NCBI RefSeq assembly: GCF_000420045.1
Contig: NZ_ATUE01000006.1
Coordinates: forward strand, 310,001 to 374,000
Direction of reading: 5' to 3'
Source of the DNA: Perlucidibaca piscinae DSM 21586
GTDB lineage: Bacteria > Pseudomonadota > Gammaproteobacteria > Pseudomonadales > Moraxellaceae
Length of the DNA: 64,000 nt
How positions within the stretch are numbered: the stretch's first letter is position 1; each line of letters opens with the position of its first letter. Below the pieces are notes generated by a model that was not told where the DNA came from, searched no databases, and saw only the letters and a list, made by a program, of their open reading frames with translations. Shown here piece after piece: positions 15,422 to 23,493 of the stretch. A program made the translations under genes and the position numbers.

Positions 15422-16660
15422 GTGCTGAATGCGTTGTGGCTGGCGTTCTTTGTGGTGACGGCGCTGAGCGCCACCTGGCAGGCCCTGGTGCTGGGCGATG
15501 GCGAGAGTTTCTCGCGCGTGGTGCAGGCCTGGTTTGAGGGGGCCAAGACCAGTGTCGACATCAGCATCGGTCTGGTCGGGGTCATGACCTTGTGGCTGGG
15601 GCTGTTCAAGGTCGCCGAAGAGGCCGGGCTGGTGGCACGCTTCGGACGCCTGCTGGCGCCCCTGTTTCGCCGCCTGATGCCGGACGTGCCGGCTGGGCAT
15701 CCGGCTCTCGGCGCCATGACCATGAACATGTCGGCCAACTTTCTCGGACTCGACAACGCGGCCACGCCGCTCGGCCTGCAGGCCATGCGTGAACTGCAGA
15801 CGCTGAATCCGGAGCCGGAGCGGGCAACGCGGGCACAGGCCCTGTTCCTGGTCATCAACACCTCGTCGGTGACACTGATTCCGGTGTCGGTGTTTCTCTA
15901 CCGGGCGCAGCAGGGCGCTCCGGATCCGGCCAGCGTCTTCCTGCCCATCCTGCTCGCGACCTCGGCGTCGACCTTTGTCGGCGTGCTGGCAAGCTGCCTC
16001 TATCTGCGCATCCGCCTGCGCGACCCGGTGCTGCTGGCCTACGGGGCCGGCTTCGCCACGGTCATGGCGCTGTTCATCAGCGCCCTCAGCCAGCTGCCGG
16101 CAACCGAGCTCGGCCAGTTCTCCAGCAGCCTTGGCAACGGCCTGCTGGTGCTCATCATCATGGGCTTTCTGCTGGCTGGCTGGTGGCGTCGCCTGTCGGT
16201 CTACGACACTTTCATTCGCGGTGCGAAAGAGGGCTTCGAGACTGCCGTGGGCCTGATTCCGTACCTGGTGGCCATGCTGGTGGCGATTGCCGGCCTGCGC
16301 GCCAGCGGCGTCATGGACACGCTGCTCGACGGGGCTGCCTGGCTGCTGAACCAGCTCGGCATGGCCACCGAGTTCGTGCCGGCCCTGACCACCGCCTTCA
16401 TGAAGTCGCTGTCGGGCAGCGGTGCCCGCGCCATGATGCTGGAGACCATGCAGACCTACGGCGTCGACAGCTTTCCGGCACTGGTGGCGGCGGTCATCCA
16501 GGGCTCGTCCGAAACCACCTTCTACGTGGTTGCCGTGTACTACGGCGTGGTGGGCATTCGCCGTGACCGCGGCGCGCTGGGTTGCGGCCTGCTGGCCGAT
16601 GCCACCGGGGTCACGGTGGCCATCGTGGCGGCCTACTGGTTTTTCCCGCCGGTCGCGTGA
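15422..16660 (+). CDS. Fused SpmA-SpmB nucleoside-recognition (Gate) membrane protein
   Basis: The product is a polytopic inner-membrane protein of 412 residues made of two nucleoside-recognition/Gate domains, equivalent to Bacillus SpmA (about 1-200) fused to SpmB (about 240-410). Family marks include MNMSANFLGLDNAATPLG and later SGSGARAMMLE and QGSSETTFYVVAVYYG. Such fusions occur in non-sporulating Proteobacteria, with transport function proposed but not settled. GTG 15422 is preferred, with AGGAG at 15409-15413 and 8 bp spacing; GTG 15413 overlaps that site. The DnaA-box region lies directly upstream. Confidence 0.85.
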   Translation: MLNALWLAFFVVTALSATWQALVLGDGESFSRVVQAWFEGAKTSVDISIGLVGVMTLWLGLFKVAEEAGLVARFGRLLAPLFRRLMPDVPAGHPALGAMTMNMSANFLGLDNAATPLGLQAMRELQTLNPEPERATRAQALFLVINTSSVTLIPVSVFLYRAQQGAPDPASVFLPILLATSASTFVGVLASCLYLRIRLRDPVLLAYGAGFATVMALFISALSQLPATELGQFSSSLGNGLLVLIIMGFLLAGWWRRLSVYDTFIRGAKEGFETAVGLIPYLVAMLVAIAGLRASGVMDTLLDGAAWLLNQLGMATEFVPALTTAFMKSLSGSGARAMMLETMQTYGVDSFPALVAAVIQGSSETTFYVVAVYYGVVGIRRDRGALGCGLLADATGVTVAIVAAYWFFPPVA

Positions 16661-16753
16661 GCAGTCGACACGTGACGGGCATGACAGGAAGCTGTCCTGA
16701 GCTAGACTAGCGCCAGCCCGGATCGGGCAGGCAGGATCATGAGGAGTGGCAAC

Positions 16754-17554
16754 ATGCGGCGGGTGGTGTTCAATCAGAAGGGTGGCGTCGGCAAGTCCAG
16801 CATCACGGTCAATCTGGCGGCCATCAGCGCGGCCAGGGGGCGACGCACGCTCATCCTTGATCTTGATCCGCAGGGCAACGCCAGCCAGTACCTGCTCGGC
16901 GAAGCCGCCGAGTTCGGTCGCGACAAGGCCGAGCTGTCACCCAACATCGGCCAGTTCTTCGCGCAGTCGCTGTCGTTCAAGGTGCGCGAGCGACCGCTGT
17001 CGGAGTTCGTGCATCCGACCCCGTTCGACGGCCTGTTCCTGATCCCGTCGAATCCCGAGCTGCGTGAAATCGAGCACCTGCTCGAGAGCAAGCACAAGAT
17101 CTACAAGCTGTCGGCGGCACTGGCAGAGCTCAGCGAGCAGTATGACGAGATCTTCATCGACACGCCGCCGGCCTTCAACTTCTATACGCTGTCGGCGCTG
17201 ATCGCCTCGCAGCGCTGCCTGATTCCCTTCGACTGCGACGCCTTTTCGCGCCGGGCGCTGTACACCCTGATGGAAAACGTCGAGGAGACCATCAAGGACC
17301 ACAATCCGGCGCTGGCCATCGAAGGCATCATCATCAACCAGTTCCTGCCGCGTGCCACGCTGCCCGGCAAGCTGGTTCAGGATCTCAAGGACCAGGGCCT
17401 GCCGGTGCTGGATCCGCCGCTGTCATCGTCGGTGATCATGCGCGAGTCGCATCAGCGCTGCCTGCCGCTGATCCATTGCGCCCCGCGCCACCGCCTGACG
17501 CAGGAGCTGGTCAGCCTGTTTGATCGTCTGACGACGCCAGACCCAGCGCCTTGA
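16754..17554 (+). CDS. ParA/MinD-type P-loop ATPase without an adjacent ParB
   Basis: The product is a deviant Walker ATPase of the kind that positions DNA or protein cargos. The 266-residue protein has Walker A KGGVGKSS (about residues 8-15), Walker A' DLDPQGNAS and Walker B EIFIDTPPAF. ATG 16754 is chosen because AGGAG (16742-16746) lies 7 bp upstream; ATG 16739 would contain that site. No parB or parS-like gene follows. The next gene is convergent, and the two coding sequences overlap by 44 bp (17511-17554). Cargo is unknown; it could be an orphan ParA or act on chemotaxis or pilus clusters elsewhere. Confidence 0.85.
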   Translation: MRRVVFNQKGGVGKSSITVNLAAISAARGRRTLILDLDPQGNASQYLLGEAAEFGRDKAELSPNIGQFFAQSLSFKVRERPLSEFVHPTPFDGLFLIPSNPELREIEHLLESKHKIYKLSAALAELSEQYDEIFIDTPPAFNFYTLSALIASQRCLIPFDCDAFSRRALYTLMENVEETIKDHNPALAIEGIIINQFLPRATLPGKLVQDLKDQGLPVLDPPLSSSVIMRESHQRCLPLIHCAPRHRLTQELVSLFDRLTTPDPAP

Positions 17555-18971
17555 AGCTGGCCACGGCATGTGCCTTGGCGCTGGCGTGATCGACGATCGG
17601 GCGAGGATAGCCCGGTCGCGGCGCCTTGGGGTCATGCAGGGCCTTGGTCGGGCAGCGAGCCAGCTCGGGCACGAAGCGGCGGATGAAATCGCCATCCGGA
17701 TCGAATTTCTCGCCTTGCAGCCAGGGATTGAAGACCCGGAAATACGGCGCGGCATCGTTGCCGGTCGAGGCACTCCACTGCCAGCCGCCGTTGTTCGCGG
17801 CCAGATCGCCATCGACCAGATGGCGCATGAAATGGCGCTCGCCCAGTCGCCAGTCCAGGAACAGGTCCTTGGTGAAGAACATCGCGGTGATCATGCGCAG
17901 GCGATTGTGCATCCAGCCGGTAGCCAGCAGCTGGCGCTGAGCGGCATCGACGATGGGAAACCCGGTACGCCCTTCCTGCCAGGCGGCCAGCAGGGCCGGA
18001 TCGCTGCGCCAGGCCAGGGCATCGGTCTCGCGCTTGAAGGCGCGATGCCGGCAGACATGCGGAAAGGCCACCAGGATGTGCTTGTAGAAGTCGCGCCAGA
18101 TCAGCTCGCTGATCCAGGTGTCGACATCGAGTCGGCCCTCCAGTGCGCCCTGGTGCTGCCAGGCGGCGGCCAGGCACTGGCGCGGCGAGAGTATGCCGGC
18201 AGCCAGGTAGGGTGACAGCGTGCTGGTGCCGCTGACGGTCGGCAGGTCGCGCTGGCGCTTGTAGAAATCCAGATCGCGTTCGGTGAATGCCTGCAGGCGC
18301 GCATGCGCTGCCGCCTCGCCGGCCGGCCAGAGCTCGTGTCGCAACGCCTCGGGCACGGTCTGGCCCTGATCCAGGATGGCGGGTCGAGGCGGCAGCGCGA
18401 TCGTTGCCTGGCGCGCTTCAGGGGAACGGGGTGCCGGTGCCGGCAGCAGCTGCACGCCACGCTGAGCCATCTGCTGCAGCCAGTTGCGCTTGAAGGGCGA
18501 GAACACGGTATAGGGCTGACGCTGGCCGGTGAGCACGCTGCCCGGCGGCATCAGGCACAGGTCCTCATGCCAGTGGCAGGGGATGTTGCGCGCCGTCAGC
18601 GCAGTCTCGGTGGCGCGGTCTCGCGCCTGCTCGTTGATCTCGTACTGGCGGTTGGCGTGCAGCGCCGTGATGCCCTCGCGAGCAGCCCAGTCCGACAGGG
18701 TCGCGGGCGCGGCCGCGAAGTCGTCACAGGTCAGCACCACCAGGCGCATGCCCAGTGCACCGGCATCGGCATGCAGGGACTGCAGCTGCCGCCACTCCAG
18801 ATCCAGGCGAACGGGGGCGACATCGTGGGCCTGCCATTGTCGCGGGGTCACCAGATAGACCAGGCTGACCCGGCAGGACGGGTCGCGGGCGGCAGCGGCG
18901 AGGGCGGTGTTGTCAGCAAGACGCAGGTCCTGGCGCAGCCAGACCAGGTGATGGGGCAGTGCAGCGGTCAT
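17511..18971 (-). CDS. phrB: Class I CPD DNA photolyase
   Basis: The enzyme uses blue light and FADH- to split cyclobutane pyrimidine dimers. The 486-residue protein has an N-terminal antenna-binding Rossmann domain (VWLRQDLRLADN, about 8-130) and a C-terminal FAD domain with GTSTLSPYLAAG, WISELIWRDFYKHIL, WMHNRLRM and DGDLAANNGGWQWSASTGND. That last motif is typical of CPD photolyases including the FAD-proximal Asn, and tryptophans for electron transfer are present. It is the last gene of a five-gene operon behind litR (15-bp gap), supporting light induction. Its 3' end overlaps parA antisense by 44 bp. Confidence 0.95.
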   Translation of the reverse strand: MTAALPHHLVWLRQDLRLADNTALAAAARDPSCRVSLVYLVTPRQWQAHDVAPVRLDLEWRQLQSLHADAGALGMRLVVLTCDDFAAAPATLSDWAAREGITALHANRQYEINEQARDRATETALTARNIPCHWHEDLCLMPPGSVLTGQRQPYTVFSPFKRNWLQQMAQRGVQLLPAPAPRSPEARQATIALPPRPAILDQGQTVPEALRHELWPAGEAAAHARLQAFTERDLDFYKRQRDLPTVSGTSTLSPYLAAGILSPRQCLAAAWQHQGALEGRLDVDTWISELIWRDFYKHILVAFPHVCRHRAFKRETDALAWRSDPALLAAWQEGRTGFPIVDAAQRQLLATGWMHNRLRMITAMFFTKDLFLDWRLGERHFMRHLVDGDLAANNGGWQWSASTGNDAAPYFRVFNPWLQGEKFDPDGDFIRRFVPELARCPTKALHDPKAPRPGYPRPIVDHASAKAHAVASFKALGLASSDDQTG

Positions 18972-18986
18972 CGTCTCATCCTGTGT

Positions 18987-19904
18987 TCAGCGGTGCTGGC
19001 GTCGCCATTGCAGCACCGTGGTGCCGAGGCTGCCGAGGTCGGTCATCAGGCGCACGCCGTCGACCTGGCGGCGCGAGCTGCGCAGCGCCGCGCCACCGGC
19101 CCAGATATCGACCGAGGCAGGCAGGCGGAAGCGCAGTTCCTCGAGGTATTCCACCGCGCGTGTGGCCGGGAACGACGCACTGATGGACAGCGCCACCACG
19201 TGCATGCGATGGCGCGACACGGCCTGCACCACATCGCGCAGCGGCATCTGTGCGCCGTAGCTGACGGCATCGACGTTGTCCAGGCGCAGCAGCGCCTCGA
19301 CCATGAGAATGCCCAGCGTGTGCAGCTCGTCCGGCGGCGTGGTGAGCAGAACCCGGGGCGGCTGCGTGCTCGGGCTCAGGTTGCTGATGGCGTTGCGCAC
19401 CAGACCCTGCACCTGCTCGGTGAACAGATGCTCCTCGTGAACCTGCAGGTCGCCGCGCATCCAGCCATCGCCCACCACCGTGGTGGCATGGGCGAGGAAG
19501 TCGATGATGAAGCGCTGCAGGCCCAGACTCACCAGCTGGTGCGACAGATAGGCCCTGACCCGGCCGGGATCCTGTGACTGCAGGGCCGACAGCAGCTCCT
19601 TCTCGAGCTCGGGGAAGCTCTGCTGGACATCCTGGCCCTGGGCCTTGAGCAGGGCATCCAGCTCGTTGCTGGCCAAGCTGATGATCTTGCCGGGACGGAA
19701 TCCCTGCTCGATGAGGCGACGCAGCAGGCGCAGGCGATTGACCTGGTCCATGGGATAGATGCGATCGCCCTGGGTGTCGCGTGCCGGCTGCGGAAAGCCG
19801 TAACGGCGTTCCCACATGCGCAGCAGTTCCTTGGACACGCCGGTTTCGCGTTCGACAGCCTGGATGGGCAGCATCAGGGCGGTGTCGTCGCTGTCCTCGG
19901 TCAT
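18987..19904 (-). CDS. LitR/CarH-type MerR regulator with B12-binding photosensor domain
   Basis: The 305-residue regulator has a MerR helix-turn-helix (about 12-80: LPIQAVERETGVSKELLRMW, RRYGFPQP) and a cobalamin-binding module. In the helical part W148-x9-E158-H159 reproduces the Trp-x9-Glu-His motif of CarH, and E-x-H195-x-x-G matches the DxHxxG lower-ligand motif at CarH-like spacing. Such proteins use adenosylcobalamin to repress in the dark and release DNA in light. The residue after Trp148 is Met149, whereas Thermus CarH has the photoproduct ligand His132 there. Start ATG 19904 has AACGAGGA upstream; ATG 19913 would overlap that site. It sits between cfa and phrB. Confidence 0.88.
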   Translation of the reverse strand: MTEDSDDTALMLPIQAVERETGVSKELLRMWERRYGFPQPARDTQGDRIYPMDQVNRLRLLRRLIEQGFRPGKIISLASNELDALLKAQGQDVQQSFPELEKELLSALQSQDPGRVRAYLSHQLVSLGLQRFIIDFLAHATTVVGDGWMRGDLQVHEEHLFTEQVQGLVRNAISNLSPSTQPPRVLLTTPPDELHTLGILMVEALLRLDNVDAVSYGAQMPLRDVVQAVSRHRMHVVALSISASFPATRAVEYLEELRFRLPASVDIWAGGAALRSSRRQVDGVRLMTDLGSLGTTVLQWRRQHR

Positions 19905-19947
19905 GGTGTTCATCCTCGTTGTCACGGTCACGGTCACAGGTGTCAGG

Positions 19948-21165
19948 TCAGGCCGGGCGCGTGAACACGGCCTGGCAGACATCGGTGCGGGCGGCGTCGA
20001 AGCCGGCCTCGCAGTAGCCATAGTAGAAGCGCCAGATGCGCTGGAACGCCTCATCGAAGCCCTGTTCGCCGATGCGGGTCAGATGGGCTTCGAAGCCGTC
20101 ACGCCAGCGCCTCAGGGTTTCCGCATAATCCGGGCCGAAGCAGTGCATGTCCTGCAGCTGCAGGCCGGCGGTCTCGCCACACTGACGCAGACGTGTCGGT
20201 GACAACAGCATGCCACCCGGAAAGATGTATTGCTGGATGAAGTCTGTCTTGCGGCGGTAATCGTCGAAGCGGCTGTCAGCGATCAGGATGGCCTGGATGC
20301 CGGCGCGTCCGCCCGGCTTCAGCAGGTCATGCAGCTGACCGAAATACGATGGCCAGTAGCTTTCGCCGACGGCTTCGATCATCTCGATGGAGGCGATGGC
20401 GTCGTACTGGCCGCGCACGTCGCGGTAGTCCTGGAAGCGGAATTCGCACAGGGACTCGATGGCCGTGCCGCGCACCCGTTCACGCGCCCAGGCCAGCTGT
20501 TCGCGTGACAGCGAGATGCCGGTGACGCGCACGCCACGGGTGGATGCGGCGTGCTCGGCAAAGCCACCCCAGCCGCAGCCGATCTCGAGGATGTGATCCC
20601 CGGCCTTGACGCCGAGGCGATCGAGCAGGCGTTCGTACTTCGCGGTCTGGGCCTCGGCCAGGTCCTGGCCGGGATGGCTGAACAGCGCCGATGAGTAGGT
20701 CATGGTGCGGTCCAGCCAGAGCCGGTAGAAGTCGTTGCCCAGGTCGTAGTGGGCATGGATGTTCTTCTTGCTGCCCTTGCGCGTGTTGCGGTTGCCCACG
20801 AAGTGCTTGAGCTTGTACAGCAGCGTGCCCCAGAAGCTGCCGTAGAAGGCCTGCTCGAGCGCTGCCTCGTTGGCCATGGCCAGCAGCAGGAAGGCGGGGA
20901 TGTCCGGTATCTCGAGCTTGCGGTCACGGTAGGCCTCGGCCAGGCCGATGTCGCCCGAGCGCAGGATCTGGCCGCACGCTGACCAGTCACGGATCTCCAG
21001 CGCAGCGTCCGGCCCGGGGGTGTGGCCGCCCGCATGCAGGGTGCTGCCGCTGGGCAGGGTCAGCTGCAGGCTGCCGACCTCGATGCGCTGCAGCAGGTTC
21101 ATCAGCAGGCGTGCCATGGCTGGCGCGCGAGCGATCTCGATGCGGGTGTTTTCGGACAGGTTCAT
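19948..21165 (-). CDS. cfa: Cyclopropane-fatty-acyl-phospholipid synthase family methyltransferase
   Basis: CFA synthases transfer a methylene from SAM to unsaturated acyl chains of membrane phospholipids. The 405-residue product has an N-terminal lipid-binding region (about 1-120), the HYDLGNDFY motif (about 143-151), SAM motif I LEIGCGWGGFAEHA, and the conserved QYIFPGGMLLS and FYYGYCEAGF stretches. It overlaps the DUF1365 gene by 4 bp. In other bacteria this trio (FAD oxidoreductase, DUF1365, CFA-like enzyme) is induced by light or singlet oxygen. The product could therefore be a modified lipid other than plain cyclopropane. Confidence 0.9.
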   Translation of the reverse strand: MNLSENTRIEIARAPAMARLLMNLLQRIEVGSLQLTLPSGSTLHAGGHTPGPDAALEIRDWSACGQILRSGDIGLAEAYRDRKLEIPDIPAFLLLAMANEAALEQAFYGSFWGTLLYKLKHFVGNRNTRKGSKKNIHAHYDLGNDFYRLWLDRTMTYSSALFSHPGQDLAEAQTAKYERLLDRLGVKAGDHILEIGCGWGGFAEHAASTRGVRVTGISLSREQLAWARERVRGTAIESLCEFRFQDYRDVRGQYDAIASIEMIEAVGESYWPSYFGQLHDLLKPGGRAGIQAILIADSRFDDYRRKTDFIQQYIFPGGMLLSPTRLRQCGETAGLQLQDMHCFGPDYAETLRRWRDGFEAHLTRIGEQGFDEAFQRIWRFYYGYCEAGFDAARTDVCQAVFTRPA

Positions 21166-21926
21166 TGCGTGATCTCCTCGACCGGCGGCGCCGGCTTGCG
21201 ATGAAACGTGGCGCCACGAAGCCAGAGCTTCAGGGCCTGCCAGTGGATGCGCCAGACCACCAGGACGGTGCTCCAGCCGAAACGGAACAGGGCGCCCAGC
21301 AGATGACGGGTGTCTGCGGGCTGGTGCACGGCATGCACCCAGGTCGCGAGCTGCAGTTCGCCATCGCGCCAGTAGTCGATGTGCAGCTGTTCGCGGGTTT
21401 CCGCCGCGCCGTCGACGCGACTGAAGCGGAAGCGGTATTCGCCTGCCACCGGCATGAAGGGCGAGACATGGAACACCTTGCGGCAGTTCAGTTCGCAGTC
21501 GTTGCCGATGACACCCTGGCCCGGTGCCGTAAGCAGGTAGACATGGCGCTCGCCAAAGGTGTTGTTGACCTCGGCCAGCACGGCGCGGCGCTGGCCGTCA
21601 CGATCCAGGCAGAACCAGAAGCTGACGGGGTTGAAGACAAAGCCCAGCACGCGTGGCTGACAGATCAGCTCGATGTCGCCATCGGCTGCGGTGATGCCGT
21701 GGCGTGCCAGGATGTCGCGCGCCCAGGCCTCGCCATCCGCGCCATTGCCGTGATCGCGCCAGTGGTGACCGAACAGGTTCCAGCGTTCAAGGCTGAACAG
21801 CGGCGAGCGCAGGCTGGCTCGCGCCGACAGGCGAAAGCGTATGAGCAGGCTGCCATAGCGAAACACGTTGTGCGGGCCGCGCGGGCGCGCGTGCCCCACT
21901 TCGCCGACCAGCAGGCTGCTGTTCAT
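21162..21926 (-). CDS. DUF1365 domain protein of the CFA-linked oxidative lipid cluster
   Basis: The 254-residue protein matches DUF1365: VGEVGHARPRGPHNVFRYGS near the N-terminus, RVLGFVFNPVSFWFC (about 90-104), EVNNTFGERHVYLL and KVFHVSPFMPV. The catalytic activity of the family is not established; it is almost always found with a FAD-dependent oxidoreductase and a CFA-synthase-like methyltransferase. It overlaps both neighbours by 4 bp, so the three are translationally coupled. No signal peptide is present; a hydrophobic C-terminal segment (GWSTVLVVWRIHW, about 218-230) may associate with the membrane. Confidence 0.9.
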   Translation of the reverse strand: MNSSLLVGEVGHARPRGPHNVFRYGSLLIRFRLSARASLRSPLFSLERWNLFGHHWRDHGNGADGEAWARDILARHGITAADGDIELICQPRVLGFVFNPVSFWFCLDRDGQRRAVLAEVNNTFGERHVYLLTAPGQGVIGNDCELNCRKVFHVSPFMPVAGEYRFRFSRVDGAAETREQLHIDYWRDGELQLATWVHAVHQPADTRHLLGALFRFGWSTVLVVWRIHWQALKLWLRGATFHRKPAPPVEEITQ

Positions 21927-23236
21927 GCCGCGGCTTCCCGCGCGTCGCTCGTGTCCGCAGCGGCCCGGGTCTGGCTGTCGCCCAGCCAGGGAATGTCGGC
22001 ACCGAGCAGGCTGGCCACCGCCATGCCCGACTTCAGGCCATCCTCATGAAAGCCGTAGCCGGCCCAGGCGCCACAGAAGTAGACATGATCCAGGCCCTGG
22101 ATCGCGGCCAGCTCGTGCTGCGCCTCGTAGGCCGGCTCATCCAGCAGCGGATGCGCGTAGTGCATGACCTTCAGGGTTTTTTCCGGTGCCGGCGGCACCG
22201 GCGGATTCAGCGTGACCAGCACCGGGCTGGTGAAGGGCAGGGGCTGCAGGCGATTGATCCAGTAGGTCACGGCCACCGGCGTGGCGCCGTCGCTGCCGGG
22301 CGCGGCATAGTAGTTCCAGGCCGACCAGGCGACGCGGCGCTGCGGCATCAGGTCGGCATCGGTGTGCAGATAGGCGACATTGGGCTGGTAGCGTATCGCC
22401 GACAGCACCTGGCGTTCGGCCGGACGGGCATCGCTGAGCAGGGCCAGGGCCTGGTCACTGTGCGTGGCCAGCACCGCGCAATCAAAGTCTTCGCTGCCGG
22501 CATCGGTCACCACCGTCACTCCGTGGCGGTTGCGTGACAAGGAGCGTACCGGGGTGGCCAGGCGCACGCTGGCGATGCCGTCGCAGAGGCGACGCACGTA
22601 CTCGCGTGATCCGCCGCGTATGCTTTTCCATTGCGGACGATCGGAAATCTGCAGCAAGCCGTGGTTGAGGCAGAACTGGATGAAGGTCTCGGCCGGGAAG
22701 TCGGCCATCGCGGCCATCGGGCTGGACCAGATGGCGCCCCCCATGGGAAACAGGTACCAGTCGCGGAATTCGTCGCTGTAGCGGTTGTCGGCCAGCAGCT
22801 GACCCAGCGTGAGCTGGCGCTCGCGTGACTGCACCAGCAGGCGGCGGGCATGGCGGTTGAAATGCAGGATGTCACGCACCATGCGCCAGAAACCCGGTCG
22901 CACCAGGTTGCGCCTCTGCGCGAACAGCGTCGCCAGGCTGGCGCCGGCCCACTCCAGATCGACGTGCGGCAGCTTGACGCTGAAGCTCATGTCGCTGTCG
23001 GGGGTATCGATGCCCAGCCGCTGGAACAGCGCGACCAGGTTGGGGTAGGTGCGGTCGTTGTGAACCAGAAAGCCGGTATCCACCGGATGCGTGATGCCGT
23101 CCAGCGTGATGTCATGGGTATGGCTGTGACCACCCGCCCGGTCCTCGGCTTCAAACAGGGTGACCTCGTGGTGCGGATTGAGCAGCCAGGCCGCGCTGAG
23201 GCCACTGATTCCGGAGCCGATGACAGCGATTTTCAT
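21923..23236 (-). CDS. FAD-dependent amine-oxidase-like oxidoreductase
   Basis: The 437-residue protein starts with a dinucleotide-binding fold MKIAVIGSGISGLSAAWLL and the FAD-family GG motif DRAGGHSHTHDI. It has the C-terminal FAD signature HVYFCGAWAGYGFHEDGLKSG, typical of the NAD(P)/FAD amine-oxidase-like proteins that accompany DUF1365 and CFA enzymes. ATG 23236 is the first position consistent with the Rossmann start; upstream in-frame codons run into the palindrome-rich control region. It is the first gene of the operon FAD-DUF1365-cfa-litR-phrB. Lipid desaturation or oxidation is inferred from context only. Confidence 0.88.
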   Translation of the reverse strand: MKIAVIGSGISGLSAAWLLNPHHEVTLFEAEDRAGGHSHTHDITLDGITHPVDTGFLVHNDRTYPNLVALFQRLGIDTPDSDMSFSVKLPHVDLEWAGASLATLFAQRRNLVRPGFWRMVRDILHFNRHARRLLVQSRERQLTLGQLLADNRYSDEFRDWYLFPMGGAIWSSPMAAMADFPAETFIQFCLNHGLLQISDRPQWKSIRGGSREYVRRLCDGIASVRLATPVRSLSRNRHGVTVVTDAGSEDFDCAVLATHSDQALALLSDARPAERQVLSAIRYQPNVAYLHTDADLMPQRRVAWSAWNYYAAPGSDGATPVAVTYWINRLQPLPFTSPVLVTLNPPVPPAPEKTLKVMHYAHPLLDEPAYEAQHELAAIQGLDHVYFCGAWAGYGFHEDGLKSGMAVASLLGADIPWLGDSQTRAAADTSDAREAAA

Positions 23237-23257
23237 GATGTGTTCCGTTCCTGTTGA

Positions 23258-23333
23258 GCGTCTGTGTTGAACAGACGCGACATATGTCGTGTTGTTACAG
23301 TAGGCGAGCATCAAATTATTTGTATTGGACAAA
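23258..23333 (-). promoter_or_regulatory. Stacked palindromes in front of the light-cluster operon
   Basis: Three inverted repeats precede the FAD oxidoreductase start. They are GCGTCTGT-N5-ACAGACGC (23258-23278, perfect 8-bp arms), CGACATATGTCG (23278-23289, perfect 12-bp palindrome) and TTTGT-N5-ACAAA (23319-23333). ACAGACG recurs at 23371-23377. The segment around 23311-23345 is AT-rich and likely holds the promoter, but I could not place hexamers with confidence. The arrangement suits operators for the LitR-type regulator encoded in the operon; this is inference. Confidence 0.55.
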
Positions 23334-23493
23334 ATGATTTTGTTCAGTCTTTTTTCATGCTCTTAACTGGACAGACGTAGTACGCCAGCGGCAGCTGTTC
23401 CGCAGCGGCGGATCGGGCTCATGCTAGACTTGCTCGGTTCTGTGGCCGCGATCGAGCTGGCCGTTTCGTGCTCACGTCCTTTCAGGAGCCTTC

